A stretch of DNA of 64,000 bases from Rhizobium sp. S152 (GTDB lineage Bacteria; Pseudomonadota; Alphaproteobacteria; Rhizobiales; Rhizobiaceae): contig NZ_JAUDRZ010000026.1 in NCBI RefSeq assembly GCF_030380735.1, positions 186,001 through 250,000 on the forward strand, given 5' to 3'. Position numbers and translations under genes: made by a program. Position 1 is the stretch's first letter. Each line of letters begins with the position of its first letter. A model generated the notes under the pieces. That model had not been told where the DNA came from. It was given only the letters and a program-made list of their open reading frames with translations, and did not search any database. Of the stretch, positions 1-8,561 are shown one piece after another.

Positions 1-1
1 G

Positions 2-583
2 CGATTCCGCATCGCGGTACCATCGGACACGGCGTCCAGGCAGGATGACAGCGCCGTCGGCGGCCCCTACGTGGAGCCGGAAAGCGACGACGATTTCGAC
101 AATTCGCTCGCTCAACTCGATGGCGCGCTGACGCGGCTGGAGACGGTGCGCAGCACCGCGGAATCCCTGCCCTTCCAGAGCCCCGGCATCGGCAAGGAGA
201 TCACCAGTTCCTTCGGCAATCGCCGCGATCCCTTCTTAGGTCGCCTCGCCTTGCATTCCGGCATCGACTTCCGCTTCGCTCCCGGCGAAAAGGTGCGGCC
301 GACCGCGCCGGGCAAGGTCACGGCGGCTGGCTGGGCGGGCGGCTATGGCAACATGGTCGAGATCGACCACGGCAACGGCATCGCCACCCGCTACGGCCAT
401 ATGTCGGAGGTTCTGGTGAAGGTGGGCGATACCGTCGACCGGCAGGATGTCATCGGCCTTGCCGGCAGCACCGGCCGCTCCACCGGCACGCATCTGCACT
501 ACGAAGTACGCACCGGCGGCCGCGCAGTCGATCCGATCTATTTCATGAATGCCGGCCTTAAACTCGCCGGCTACATGAAGTAA
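2..583 (+). CDS. M23 family metallopeptidase, C-terminal part (cut by window edge)
   Basis: The frame is open from the first bases of the window, so the true start lies upstream; the GTG at 71 is internal. The visible part carries an M23 (LytM/peptidase M23) domain: SSFGNRRDPF, then the metal-ligand region around LHSGIDFRF, GYGNMVEIDHGNG, and THLHYEVR, which supplies the HxH zinc ligands. Family members are zinc endopeptidases that cut peptidoglycan cross-links, or act as EnvC-like activators when ligands are lost; here the ligands appear present. The N-terminal export signal is outside the window. Product call is firm, exact substrate unknown. Confidence 0.9.
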   Translation, partial: RFRIAVPSDTASRQDDSAVGGPYVEPESDDDFDNSLAQLDGALTRLETVRSTAESLPFQSPGIGKEITSSFGNRRDPFLGRLALHSGIDFRFAPGEKVRPTAPGKVTAAGWAGGYGNMVEIDHGNGIATRYGHMSEVLVKVGDTVDRQDVIGLAGSTGRSTGTHLHYEVRTGGRAVDPIYFMNAGLKLAGYMK

Positions 584-637
584 CGCATTCTCCTAACGGC
601 GTATTTACCTCTGCATTGGTTGCAAGGCCCCTATTCC

Positions 638-666
638 TTGACTTCAAGGACATTTCGGCATATGTC
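638..666 (+). promoter_or_regulatory. Putative sigma-70 promoter of the DEAD-box helicase gene
   Basis: TTGACT at 638-643 and TATGTC at 661-666 are separated by exactly 17 bases, in the gap between the peptidase stop (583) and the helicase gene. Transcription would begin near 673, leaving about 68 nt of leader if translation starts at the TTG at 741. Read from sequence only. Confidence 0.4.
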
Positions 667-740
667 GCGCTGCATTGCGGCATGCAATCACGCCGACTCA
701 ACCAGAGCGCGGCCGAACCGGAACGGAAACAGTTTTCCCT

Positions 741-2237
741 TTGACGACATTTGCTGATCTTGGCCTGAGCCAAAAAGTGCTATCCGCTGTCACCGATGCG
801 GGCTACACGACGCCAACGCCTATTCAGGCCGGCGCCATTCCCTTTGCGCTGGAACGTCGCGATATCTGCGGTATCGCGCAGACGGGCACGGGCAAGACCG
901 CGTCCTTCGTGCTGCCGATGCTGTCCCTTCTGGAAAAGGGCCGTGCCCGCGCACGCATGCCCCGCACCCTCATCCTCGAGCCGACCCGCGAACTCGCGGC
1001 CCAGGTCGCCGAGAACTTCGAGAAGTACGGTAAGAATCACCGCCTGAACGTGGCGCTCTTGATCGGCGGCGTTTCCTTCGAGGAACAGGACCGCAAGCTC
1101 GAGCGCGGCGCTGACGTCCTGATCTGCACGCCTGGCCGTCTGCTCGACCATTTCGAACGCGGCAAGCTCCTGATGAGCGGCGTCGAGATCTTCGTCATCG
1201 ACGAAGCCGACCGCATGCTCGATATGGGCTTCATCCCCGATATCGAACGCATCGCCAAGATGATCCCGTTCACCCGCCAGACCCTGTTCTTCTCGGCCAC
1301 CATGCCGCCGGAAATCCAGAAGCTGGCCGATCGCTTCCTGCAGAACCCGGAGCGCGTCGAAGTGGCGAAGCCCGCTTCTGCCTCGAAGACCATCACCCAG
1401 CGCTTTGTCGCTTCCCACGGCAAGGACTACGAGAAGCGTGCAACGCTTCGCGATCTCATCCGTGCCCAGGAAGACGTGAAGAACGCCATCATCTTCTGCA
1501 ACCGCAAGAAAGACGTCGCCGATCTCTTCCGTTCGCTGGAACGTCACGGCTTCTCCGTCGGCGCGCTGCATGGCGACATGGACCAGCGTTCGCGCACGAC
1601 CATGCTGCAGAACTTCCGTGACGGTCAGCTCCAGATCCTGGTGGCTTCCGACGTCGCGGCCCGTGGTCTCGACATCCCCGATGTCAGCCACGTCTTCAAC
1701 TTCGATGTGCCGATCCACTCTGAGGATTACGTGCACCGCATCGGCCGTACCGGCCGCGCGGGCCGCTCCGGCGCTGCTTTCACCCTCGTCACCAGCCGCG
1801 ACCAGAAGTTCGCCGATGCGATTGAAAAATTGATCGGCGAGAAGGTCGAATGGCTGAACGGGGATCTCTCGGCCCTGCCTCCGGCGGAACCGAGCCGCGA
1901 CGACGATCGCTCCCGCCGCAAGTCCGGCGGACGTGATCGTGACAAGGACCGTGGACGCGGTCGTGGTCGCGGGGGTCATAAATCTGATATCGCCGTCGAA
2001 GATACTGCCGACGTCGAGACGATTGTAGCAGCACCAGCAAGGGCCGAAAGCGTGAAGCAAGAGCGCAAAGCAGAACAGAAGCCGCACAACAACTCGCGCA
2101 ACTCGCGGCCCTATCCGGCGAACGACGACAACCGCGAGCGCCGCCGCTATCGCGATCACGACGACGGCCCGACCCCTGTTGGCTTCGGCGACGAAATTCC
2201 GGCCTTCATGCTGATCACCGCCAACGCCAAGATCTGA
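741..2237 (+). CDS. DEAD-box ATP-dependent RNA helicase
   Basis: An RNA helicase of the RhlE/DeaD group that unwinds RNA duplexes in ribosome assembly or mRNA decay. Motifs occur in order: Q motif near YTTPTPIQ, Walker A AQTGTGKT, PTRELAAQ, the DEAD box as VIDEADRMLD, SAT in FFSATMP, and the C-terminal HRIGRTGRAGR. The last ~120 residues are a charged RNA-binding tail rich in Arg, Gly, Asp and Lys. I place the start at TTG 741, giving MTTFADLGLSQKV as I remember for rhizobial homologues; an in-frame ATG at 675 adds 22 residues but would sit almost on the predicted transcript start. A Nudix gene follows 5 bases downstream. Confidence 0.9.
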   Translation: MTTFADLGLSQKVLSAVTDAGYTTPTPIQAGAIPFALERRDICGIAQTGTGKTASFVLPMLSLLEKGRARARMPRTLILEPTRELAAQVAENFEKYGKNHRLNVALLIGGVSFEEQDRKLERGADVLICTPGRLLDHFERGKLLMSGVEIFVIDEADRMLDMGFIPDIERIAKMIPFTRQTLFFSATMPPEIQKLADRFLQNPERVEVAKPASASKTITQRFVASHGKDYEKRATLRDLIRAQEDVKNAIIFCNRKKDVADLFRSLERHGFSVGALHGDMDQRSRTTMLQNFRDGQLQILVASDVAARGLDIPDVSHVFNFDVPIHSEDYVHRIGRTGRAGRSGAAFTLVTSRDQKFADAIEKLIGEKVEWLNGDLSALPPAEPSRDDDRSRRKSGGRDRDKDRGRGRGRGGHKSDIAVEDTADVETIVAAPARAESVKQERKAEQKPHNNSRNSRPYPANDDNRERRRYRDHDDGPTPVGFGDEIPAFMLITANAKI

Positions 2238-2242
2238 CGATC

Positions 2243-2665
2243 ATGGGCGTGCCGGGCATCGATTTCCCAGGCCTAGGCGTAGGCCTGGTGATTTTGCGCG
2301 ACCACAAGATCCTTCTCTACAAGCGCATGCGTCCACCGGAAGCCGGCTACTGGAGTATCGTCGGCGGCAAGGTCGATCATATGGAGCCGGCTGAGGAAGC
2401 CGCCCGCCGCGAAGCAGAGGAGGAAACCGGCCTCGATATTGGTGGCGTGCGCCTGCTCGGGCCGACCGAACTGATCTCCGATGCCGACAACCAGCACTGG
2501 ATCTCGCTGCTGTATATCGCCAGCGAGTTCAAGGGTGAGCCCAAGCTTACCGAACCGGACAAGCTCTCCGATTTCGGCTGGTTTAGCCGCGCCGAGCTGC
2601 CGCAGCCGCTTTCGGCCTTCGCGGCCGCGGCCATCGCGCGTCTCGGCGAAGACGACTTCGCCTGA
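2243..2665 (+). CDS. Nudix hydrolase
   Basis: A 140-residue single-domain Nudix protein. The Nudix box GX5EX7REUXEEXGU is complete at residues 42-64 (G42, E48, R56-E57, E60-E61, G63), so it should be an active Mg-dependent pyrophosphohydrolase on a nucleoside diphosphate linked to another moiety. Strand order and length fit ADP-ribose or NUDT-like sanitising enzymes, but the substrate cannot be read from sequence. It starts 5 bases after the helicase stop and is probably cotranscribed with it. A TfoX-like gene converges on it. Confidence 0.88.
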   Translation: MGVPGIDFPGLGVGLVILRDHKILLYKRMRPPEAGYWSIVGGKVDHMEPAEEAARREAEEETGLDIGGVRLLGPTELISDADNQHWISLLYIASEFKGEPKLTEPDKLSDFGWFSRAELPQPLSAFAAAAIARLGEDDFA

Positions 2666-2677
2666 CAATATCGCCGA

Positions 2678-2995
2678 TCATTCTGCCCGGAGCGCTGCCT
2701 CATAGGCGAGCCTTACCCATTTCGCCATGATGTCGGGATCGTCATAGGCATCCTCCGGCACCGACCAGTACGGCATCTTGATCGGCGTGCCCTTGCGCCC
2801 GTCATAGGTCCATTGCGTGGAACCGGCCTCGGCGAAATCCGGCGCGCTCTGCGCATCCGCCTTCAGCAGCATCTCGTCGCGAACCTCAAGCGCGATGATC
2901 CGTCCCATGTGGTAGATGCCCTTACCGCCGAACATCCGCTTGATGGTGACGGGGCCAAGTCCCTGAAACATCTCTTCGATCGCTGCCGCGTCCAT
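2678..2995 (-). CDS. TfoX/Sxy N-terminal-domain protein
   Basis: A 105-residue protein that is only the TfoX/Sxy N-terminal domain: the KRMFGGKGIYHMGRIIAL block is typical. In gammaproteobacteria full-length TfoX/Sxy controls competence; stand-alone N-domains in alphaproteobacteria have no proven role. ATG at 2995 is preceded by GGGG seven bases upstream, which favours it over the TTG at 2998. It begins 4 bases after the stop of the molybdopterin-binding protein gene, so it is probably the last gene of the 8.4-2.7 kb leftward operon. Confidence 0.85.
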   Translation of the reverse strand: MDAAAIEEMFQGLGPVTIKRMFGGKGIYHMGRIIALEVRDEMLLKADAQSAPDFAEAGSTQWTYDGRKGTPIKMPYWSVPEDAYDDPDIMAKWVRLAYEAALRAE

Positions 2996-2999
2996 CAAA

Positions 3000-4634
3000 C
3001 TACCCCTTCAATATCCCGCCGGCCGCGATGACGGCCTCCGGTGTGTCGACGTCGAGATGTGCCCCATCGCCGATATCGACGTCAATGACCGGGATGCCCG
3101 ATGTCTCGATGAGATGCCGCGCACCGACGTCGCCCACGAGCTGCATGATATCACCATGCAGTGACTGGGGCAGGATAACCGGATTGCCGCGCTTGCCATG
3201 CGACACCGCCCGCACGATCGAATGGCCGCCCGATTGCCGGAAGGCGGCAATCAGCAGGTCGAGATCGCCGGAGGACACCCCCGGCATGTCGGCGAGCATG
3301 ACGAGCACGCCATCCGCCCGCCGCACCGCATCCGCGGAACACCCGGCGACCAGCGACGAGGCCATGCCCGAGGCGTAGTCGGGATTGTGGACCAACATCA
3401 CGTCGAGATCGGACAGCGCCGCTTCGATATCCCTCTGCCTGTATCCCGTGACGACCGCGACCGCGCCGGCACTGCTGGCGAGCGCCGCCTGCACTGAGCG
3501 CCGCACCAACGGCACACCGCCGAATTCCGCGAGCAGCTTGTGCGGGCCGCCCTCGCCCATCCGGCTCGCCCTGCCCGCCGCCAGAACGAGCGCCGCGACC
3601 ACGACCGGCTTTGCGGGCCGCTCGGCGGCATCGCGCAGACGCGGCCGCGATGTTATTTCCATAAGCAGGCCTCCAACCCCCATGCCGCTGATCTCGAAGG
3701 CATCCGGCATCTCTCCGGCGAGAACGCGGTCAAGCACCCAGTCGAAGCCGTTCTCCCTCGGACTGCGCGCGCATCCCGGCGCGCCGATGACGGGTATGGT
3801 GCCGAGACGGCCGAGCACCAACAGGTTGCCGGGATCGACAGGCATTCCGACCTGTATGACCTCGCCGCCGGCCTTGCGGATCGCCTCCGGGATGACGTCG
3901 TCTGCATCGATGACGGCAGAAGCGCCGAAGACGACGATCAGCCGGCGGCCGGACACCGGCGCATCCGCCGCAGAACGGATCGCGGTCGCCACTGCCTCGG
4001 CGCGATGCGCCACCCGCTCCTCGCCTGTCAGCGCGCTGCCCGATGCCAGCAACCGCTTTTCCAGCACGCGGGCCGTCTTGTCCATGACGCCGGGTTTCAG
4101 CGACGGCAGTTCCGTTGCCACCAGCAACACGGCATGAGCCGCAAAGGGCTTGACGGCAAAGGCATCGGTGGATCGCAGGATATCGCACGCAAGCGCAAGC
4201 TTCTCGCCCGAGACCGCCAGCGGAATGATCTTGAACGTCGCGACCATGTCGTCGGCTTTCACCGGCACATGGTCGTCAAGACAGGCGAGTGTAATGGCGG
4301 GATCGACCCTGTTCAGCCGATCGACCGCCGCCCGGTCGGCAACGAACAATCCATCGACGGTGGAATGGACGTTTACCCGGCCCGTTGATGCCTCGGAGAA
4401 GCGCAGATGATCGGGTCCAACCGCCTTCGCCAATTGCTCAGCCGCCTCGTCCTCGGTCACGTCGCCGGGGTCGAGCCCGGCGGCGATGACAGTGGAGACG
4501 CCGGCTCCGAGCAGCCGCTCGACGTCGGGTCGTTCGATTCTGTGTCCTTTCGGCAGGCTTCCGTCAGGAAGCCTCAGCGCGTGCGCAAGCACCAACCCTT
4601 CCGCCTCTCCGACGGGAAATTCGCCAAACCTCAT
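3000..4634 (-). CDS. Molybdopterin-binding / MobA-like nucleotidyltransferase fusion protein
   Basis: A 544-residue two-domain protein. The N-terminal ~340 residues resemble the MoaB/MogA-type molybdopterin-binding fold (GRRLIVVFGASAV, VGMPVDPGNLLVLG, PVIGAPGCARSP). The C-terminal ~200 residues are a MobA-like NTP transferase with the nucleotide loop ALVLAAGRASRMG, then HKLLAEFGGVPL. Relatives include MocA, which transfers CMP to molybdopterin for xanthine-dehydrogenase-family enzymes. Its ATG overlaps the XdhC stop as ATGA. Together with the XdhC, VWA and MoxR genes it fits a role in making or inserting a CMP-type molybdenum cofactor; the exact nucleotide used is inferred. Confidence 0.85.
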   Translation of the reverse strand: MRFGEFPVGEAEGLVLAHALRLPDGSLPKGHRIERPDVERLLGAGVSTVIAAGLDPGDVTEDEAAEQLAKAVGPDHLRFSEASTGRVNVHSTVDGLFVADRAAVDRLNRVDPAITLACLDDHVPVKADDMVATFKIIPLAVSGEKLALACDILRSTDAFAVKPFAAHAVLLVATELPSLKPGVMDKTARVLEKRLLASGSALTGEERVAHRAEAVATAIRSAADAPVSGRRLIVVFGASAVIDADDVIPEAIRKAGGEVIQVGMPVDPGNLLVLGRLGTIPVIGAPGCARSPRENGFDWVLDRVLAGEMPDAFEISGMGVGGLLMEITSRPRLRDAAERPAKPVVVAALVLAAGRASRMGEGGPHKLLAEFGGVPLVRRSVQAALASSAGAVAVVTGYRQRDIEAALSDLDVMLVHNPDYASGMASSLVAGCSADAVRRADGVLVMLADMPGVSSGDLDLLIAAFRQSGGHSIVRAVSHGKRGNPVILPQSLHGDIMQLVGDVGARHLIETSGIPVIDVDIGDGAHLDVDTPEAVIAAGGILKG

Positions 4635-5359
4635 GCCTCGTCACCTCTCATAGAGGTATCGTCACCCGACGCTGACGCGATATCGCGGAACCGCAGCGTC
4701 TTGATGATGTCGGCAAGGATCGAGACCGCGATCTCCGCCGGGCTGGCGGCGCCGATATCGAGGCCGACAGGGGCGCTGATCCGTTCAAGGTCCGCCTCGG
4801 CAATCTGCTGCTCGCGCAGGCGCTCGAGCCGCGCCGCATGCGTCCTCCGGCTACCCAGCGCGCCAACATAGAAGCAGCCTGTCCGCAGCGCCGCGATGAT
4901 CGGCTCGTCATCTATCTTCGGATCATGCGTCACGGCGACGAGGGCCGTATAGGCGTCGAGCGGATGCGCCTTCAAGGCATCGGCCGGCCAATCGGCTACG
5001 AGTTCCACCCCGGAAAAGCGCTCAGGCGTGGCAAAGGCGGTGCGGGGATCGATGATGCGGATGTCGAAGCCCACCTCGGCGGCCATCGTTGCCAGCGCCT
5101 GGCTGATATGCACGGCGCCGATGACGACGATGCGGGTCGGCGGCAGGTGGACGTTGATGAAATAGCGGCGGCCGGCAAGATCGACGGCACCCGACTTGCC
5201 GGAGCGAAACGCAGCCTCGACGGCAACACGCAGCGATCCGGGCGGCATCTGACCCTCCAGCACGACGGTATCGTGGCCGTCGTCGAGATCGGTGATCAGC
5301 ACGACCGCCTCGCGCGATCGTCTTGCGGTGTTGAGGGCGGCAAGCGTCGTCTGGCGCAT
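4631..5359 (-). CDS. XdhC family protein (Rossmann-domain member)
   Basis: A 242-residue XdhC protein. Residues ~1-80 look like a degenerate XdhC/CoxI domain; the remainder is the XdhC Rossmann domain beginning at RIVVIGAVHISQALA and including YVGALGSRRTHAARL, the usual family signature. XdhC proteins hold sulfurated molybdenum cofactor and hand it to xanthine-dehydrogenase-type enzymes. The start is the ATG at 5359, which overlaps the upstream stop as TGATG; the longer reading frame to 5419 lies inside the neighbour. Translational coupling on both sides marks an operon. Confidence 0.85.
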   Translation of the reverse strand: MRQTTLAALNTARRSREAVVLITDLDDGHDTVVLEGQMPPGSLRVAVEAAFRSGKSGAVDLAGRRYFINVHLPPTRIVVIGAVHISQALATMAAEVGFDIRIIDPRTAFATPERFSGVELVADWPADALKAHPLDAYTALVAVTHDPKIDDEPIIAALRTGCFYVGALGSRRTHAARLERLREQQIAEADLERISAPVGLDIGAASPAEIAVSILADIIKTLRFRDIASASGDDTSMRGDEA

Positions 5360-5688
5360 CAGTCCAGCCTTTCGACATAGACCCGGATGCGGCCGCCGCA
5401 GGACAACCCGACCCGCCACGCCGTCTCGTCAGCAACGCCGAATTCGAGCATCTTGGCGTGACCACTTGCAATGACGTCGAGCGCCTCGGTGATGACCGCG
5501 CCCTCGACGCATCCACCGGACACGGAGCCCTCGAAATTACCCTCCGCGTCGATCACAAGATGGCTGCCGGCCGGGCGTGGCGCCGACCCCCAGGTCTCGA
5601 CGACCGTCGCGATCGCGACGTTCCGGCCACTGCTTTTCCAGGTCTCCGCGACCACGAGCGGGTCGTGCTGCAAGGCACCGTCCATCAT
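5359..5688 (-). CDS. XdhC/CoxI family protein (small N-terminal-domain member)
   Basis: A 109-residue protein made only of the XdhC/CoxI N-terminal domain. ATVVETWGSAPRPAGSHLVI and the GSVSGGCVEG motif are diagnostic; the Cys of SGGCVEG is the conserved residue thought to bind cofactor or sulfur. The Rossmann half is carried by the next gene, so the two may work as one split XdhC. Its start (ATG at 5688, or a second ATG at 5685) overlaps the stop of the VWA gene. Known from family: carries molybdenum cofactor to hydroxylases; specific partner not visible here. Confidence 0.85.
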   Translation of the reverse strand: MMDGALQHDPLVVAETWKSSGRNVAIATVVETWGSAPRPAGSHLVIDAEGNFEGSVSGGCVEGAVITEALDVIASGHAKMLEFGVADETAWRVGLSCGGRIRVYVERLD

Positions 5689-6941
5689 GCTCTTCCCTTC
5701 AATCTTTCCAGATACCGGCGCGGATCATGCGCCGACGATCTCGCGGCACCTAGGGCTGTCGCGAGATCACTCAAGGATGCCAAGTTATGAACCGGCCGGA
5801 ATTCGTCAACATGCGGCAGCATGGCGCGCACGCCGCGGGCGCGCGGCTCGAAGCCGTCGAACCGCAAAAGCGGATTGAGCCAGATCAGCCGGCGGCAGGA
5901 GCGGTGCAGCCTGTCCATTTCCGTCGCCAGCAGTTCGGTGCCTTCCCGCTCCAGGCCGTCAGTGATCAGCAACACGACGGCGCCTTGGCCGAGCACCCGC
6001 CGGGCCCATATCCGGTTGAACTGCTGCAGGGTCTCGCCGATCCGCGTGCCCCCTGACCAGTCCTTCACCGCCGCCGCGCATTCGTCCATCGCCTGGTCGG
6101 GATCCTTGTGCCGCATCTGGCGGCTGACATTGGTGAGCCGCGTGCCGAAGAGAAAAGTATGCACATGCCGTCGCCGCTCGGTCAGCACATGCAGGAAATG
6201 CAGGAAGATCCGCGTATACTGGCTCATCGATCCCGAGATATCGGCGAGCACGACCAGCGGCGGCTGGATTTCGCGGATCTCGCGGTAACGCGGCAGGATC
6301 AGCGCACCGCCGTTACGCATCGCCGCCCGCATGGTCGCGCGCGGATCGATCCGGGCATGTATATGTGAAGGCTTGAAGCGGCGCGTACGCACCCTGTCCA
6401 GCGGCAGATGCAGTTTCGCCAGCACCTTCTTCGCCGCCCCGATTTCCGAGGCCGACATGCGCGCGAAATCCATCTGCCGCAATGCCTCGCTGCCTGACAC
6501 GGTGAAGCGCGCGTCGATCTCGATATCCGGCTCCTCGCGCGGCGGCCTGTTATCAGGCCTGTCGCCCAAGAGCGCATCGGCAGCCCGGCTCTCGCCCGGC
6601 CTCGGCCTTTCCCGCTGGCGCCCGTCCGCTGCCTTCGGCGACATCATCGCGATCATCTTCTCGACGAGATTGCGTGAGCGCCAGAACAGCCGGAAGGCCT
6701 CGTCGAACACCGGCTTGTCCTCGTGCCTGGTGAGGAAGACCGCACCGAGCGCCGCGTGAAATTCCTCCCGCGAGCCCATGCCGATCGCCTCGACCGCCTC
6801 TATTGCATCGGCGATCGACCCTGGTCCGATCTTCAGTCCGGCGGCGCGCAGCGTGCGGGCGAAATAGACGATGTTGTCGGCGAACCGGCCGGCAGTCGGA
6901 GCATTCGAAGCAAGGCCGTCCTGTCCGCTCGCCGTATTCAC
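5685..6941 (-). CDS. VWA domain-containing CoxE-like protein
   Basis: A 418-residue CoxE-family protein with a C-terminal von Willebrand A domain. The metal-ion-dependent adhesion site is intact: DISGS starts near residue 234 and LLITDGLERE follows. An N-terminal helical region and an Arg/Pro-rich linker precede it. CoxE works with the MoxR ATPase CoxD in assembling the copper-molybdenum centre of CO dehydrogenase; wider MoxR-VWA pairs act as metal-insertion chaperones. A GTG at 6941 lies one base after the MoxR stop, giving TGACGTG; the ATG at 6992 would overlap MoxR by 50 bases, so I prefer the GTG. Confidence 0.88.
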   Translation of the reverse strand: MNTASGQDGLASNAPTAGRFADNIVYFARTLRAAGLKIGPGSIADAIEAVEAIGMGSREEFHAALGAVFLTRHEDKPVFDEAFRLFWRSRNLVEKMIAMMSPKAADGRQRERPRPGESRAADALLGDRPDNRPPREEPDIEIDARFTVSGSEALRQMDFARMSASEIGAAKKVLAKLHLPLDRVRTRRFKPSHIHARIDPRATMRAAMRNGGALILPRYREIREIQPPLVVLADISGSMSQYTRIFLHFLHVLTERRRHVHTFLFGTRLTNVSRQMRHKDPDQAMDECAAAVKDWSGGTRIGETLQQFNRIWARRVLGQGAVVLLITDGLEREGTELLATEMDRLHRSCRRLIWLNPLLRFDGFEPRARGVRAMLPHVDEFRPVHNLASLSDLATALGAARSSAHDPRRYLERLKGRA

Positions 6942-6942
6942 G

Positions 6943-7872
6943 TCAGCCTGCCTGGGCCAGCTCGTGCCTGACCTCATCAAGCACTTTGGCACCCTCGCTC
7001 GTCTGGATGCGGGCGATATCGTCCTGATACTTGAGAAGCGTCCCGATCGTGTCGGAGATCGTCTGCGGATCGAGCGCCAGCCGGTCGAGTTCGGTCAGCG
7101 CCGTCGCCCAGTCGATAGTCTCGGCAACGCCGGGGTTCTTGAACAGATCGAGGCCTCGGAGCTTCTGCACATAGGCCACGATTTGCGCGGAAAGCGCCTC
7201 GTCGCAGCGCGGCACCTTGCGGCGGATGATCTCCAGTTCCTGCGCCGCATCGGGATAGTCGACCCAGTGGTAGAGACAGCGCCGTTTCAGCGCGTCGTGC
7301 ACCTCGCGCGTCCTGTTGGTGGTGATGATGACGATCGGCGGTTCGCCCGCCTTGATCGTCCCGAGTTCCGGGATCGTCACCTGGAAATCGGATAGCACTT
7401 CGAGCAGGAAGGCCTCGAAAGCCTCGTCGGTACGGTCGAGCTCGTCGATCAGGAACACCGGCGCCCTGCCGCCGACCGACGAAAGCGCCTGCAGCACCGG
7501 CCGCCGGATCAGATATCGCTCCGAGAAGATGTCGGATTCAATGCGGCCGCGATCGGTCATACCCGACGCCTCGGCCAGCCGGATTTCCAGCATCTGCGCT
7601 GGATAGTTCCACTCGTAGACCGCCGAGGCGACATCGAGCCCCTCGTAGCACTGCAACCGGATGAGCGGGCGCCCCAGCGCCTTGGAGAGCACCTTGGCGA
7701 TCTCCGTCTTCCCGACGCCGGCCTCGCCCTCGAGAAACAGCGGCCGCTTCATCCGCAACGCCAGAAAGAGAACGGTTCCGAGCGCCCGGCCGGCCAGATA
7801 GTCGTGGGCGCCGAGCATGGCGATCGTCTCGTCGATCGAAGACGGCGGCGAAGAAGCGACGTGATCCGACAT
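6943..7872 (-). CDS. MoxR-family AAA+ ATPase (CoxD-like)
   Basis: A 309-residue MoxR AAA+ ATPase. Walker A GEAGVGKT is at residues 49-56, Walker B reads VFLIDELDR, and sensor 1 is near IITTNRTREVHDAL. These ATPases remodel partner proteins together with VWA proteins, and the next gene is exactly such a partner. ATG 7872 is chosen because GGGAGG lies five bases upstream; an upstream ATG at 7884 lacks a ribosome site. In the cox operon of carboxidotrophs the matching pair is coxD-coxE, which supports a role in maturing a molybdenum hydroxylase. Confidence 0.9.
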   Translation of the reverse strand: MSDHVASSPPSSIDETIAMLGAHDYLAGRALGTVLFLALRMKRPLFLEGEAGVGKTEIAKVLSKALGRPLIRLQCYEGLDVASAVYEWNYPAQMLEIRLAEASGMTDRGRIESDIFSERYLIRRPVLQALSSVGGRAPVFLIDELDRTDEAFEAFLLEVLSDFQVTIPELGTIKAGEPPIVIITTNRTREVHDALKRRCLYHWVDYPDAAQELEIIRRKVPRCDEALSAQIVAYVQKLRGLDLFKNPGVAETIDWATALTELDRLALDPQTISDTIGTLLKYQDDIARIQTSEGAKVLDEVRHELAQAG

Positions 7873-7894
7873 ATAGCCTCCCATGATCAGGAAG

Positions 7895-8389
7895 TTATAG
7901 CGTGTGATAGTTCCGGTTCATATAGAGAAGCGCCGGCCTTGCGTCACTGACCCGCACGCCGACCACCTCGCCGAAGATGATGTGATGGGTCGACATCTCC
8001 TTGATCTCGGTCACCCGGCAGTCGAAAGACGCCAGCGCATCCTCCAGCACCGGCGCGCCTGTCACCAAGGTAGCGAACTTGCCGACAGCGAAACGCTCCT
8101 CGTTGGTCAGGTGCGTGCGGCCGGAAAAGGCATCTGCGAGATTGTGATGGTGCGCGCCCAGCGTATTGAGCGCGAAGACGCCGCTTTTGAAGAAAATGTC
8201 GTTCTTCGGATTGCTGTTATTGAGGCAGACGAGCACCGTTGCCGGTGCGTCCGAGACCGAGCACGCGGCAGTAATGGTCACGCCACGCGACTCCGCGCCG
8301 ATGGCGGTCGTGACAAGTTGAACGTGGCCGCCGAAACGGCTCATGGCTTCGCGGTAGAGACGCGGATCGATTTGCTGCTTGTCCAACAC
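7895..8389 (-). CDS. Flavin reductase family protein
   Basis: A 164-residue flavin reductase-like FMN-binding domain (HpaC/RutF group): MSRFGGHVQLVTT, RGVTITAACSVSDAPATVLVCLN as the flavin-binding strand, and FALNTLGAHHHNLADAFSG. Such proteins reduce FMN or FAD with NAD(P)H for a two-component monooxygenase. No monooxygenase is next to it. Start is GTG at 8389 with GGGAG six bases upstream. It lies 22 bases before the MoxR gene on the same strand, so it may be the first gene of the maturation cluster or simply its neighbour. Confidence 0.85.
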   Translation of the reverse strand: MLDKQQIDPRLYREAMSRFGGHVQLVTTAIGAESRGVTITAACSVSDAPATVLVCLNNSNPKNDIFFKSGVFALNTLGAHHHNLADAFSGRTHLTNEERFAVGKFATLVTGAPVLEDALASFDCRVTEIKEMSTHHIIFGEVVGVRVSDARPALLYMNRNYHTL

Positions 8390-8561
8390 TCGGTTCTCCC
8401 GCCGGCGATCATCCGGCTATCATTCCCATTCAATATGAAGGTGATCGGTTACCTTTTCTACAAAACGCCAGCAAAAAGCTGAACTTGCGTGCGTTTTTCT
8501 TTGACGATCCATGCCGGACAGATAAAAGAGCAGGACCAACGACAGGAGACAGACGGTCTTA

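Noticed and set aside
780..2159. 459-residue open frame opposite the helicase
   Set aside because: Complementary-strand shadow with no recognisable domain or ribosome site.
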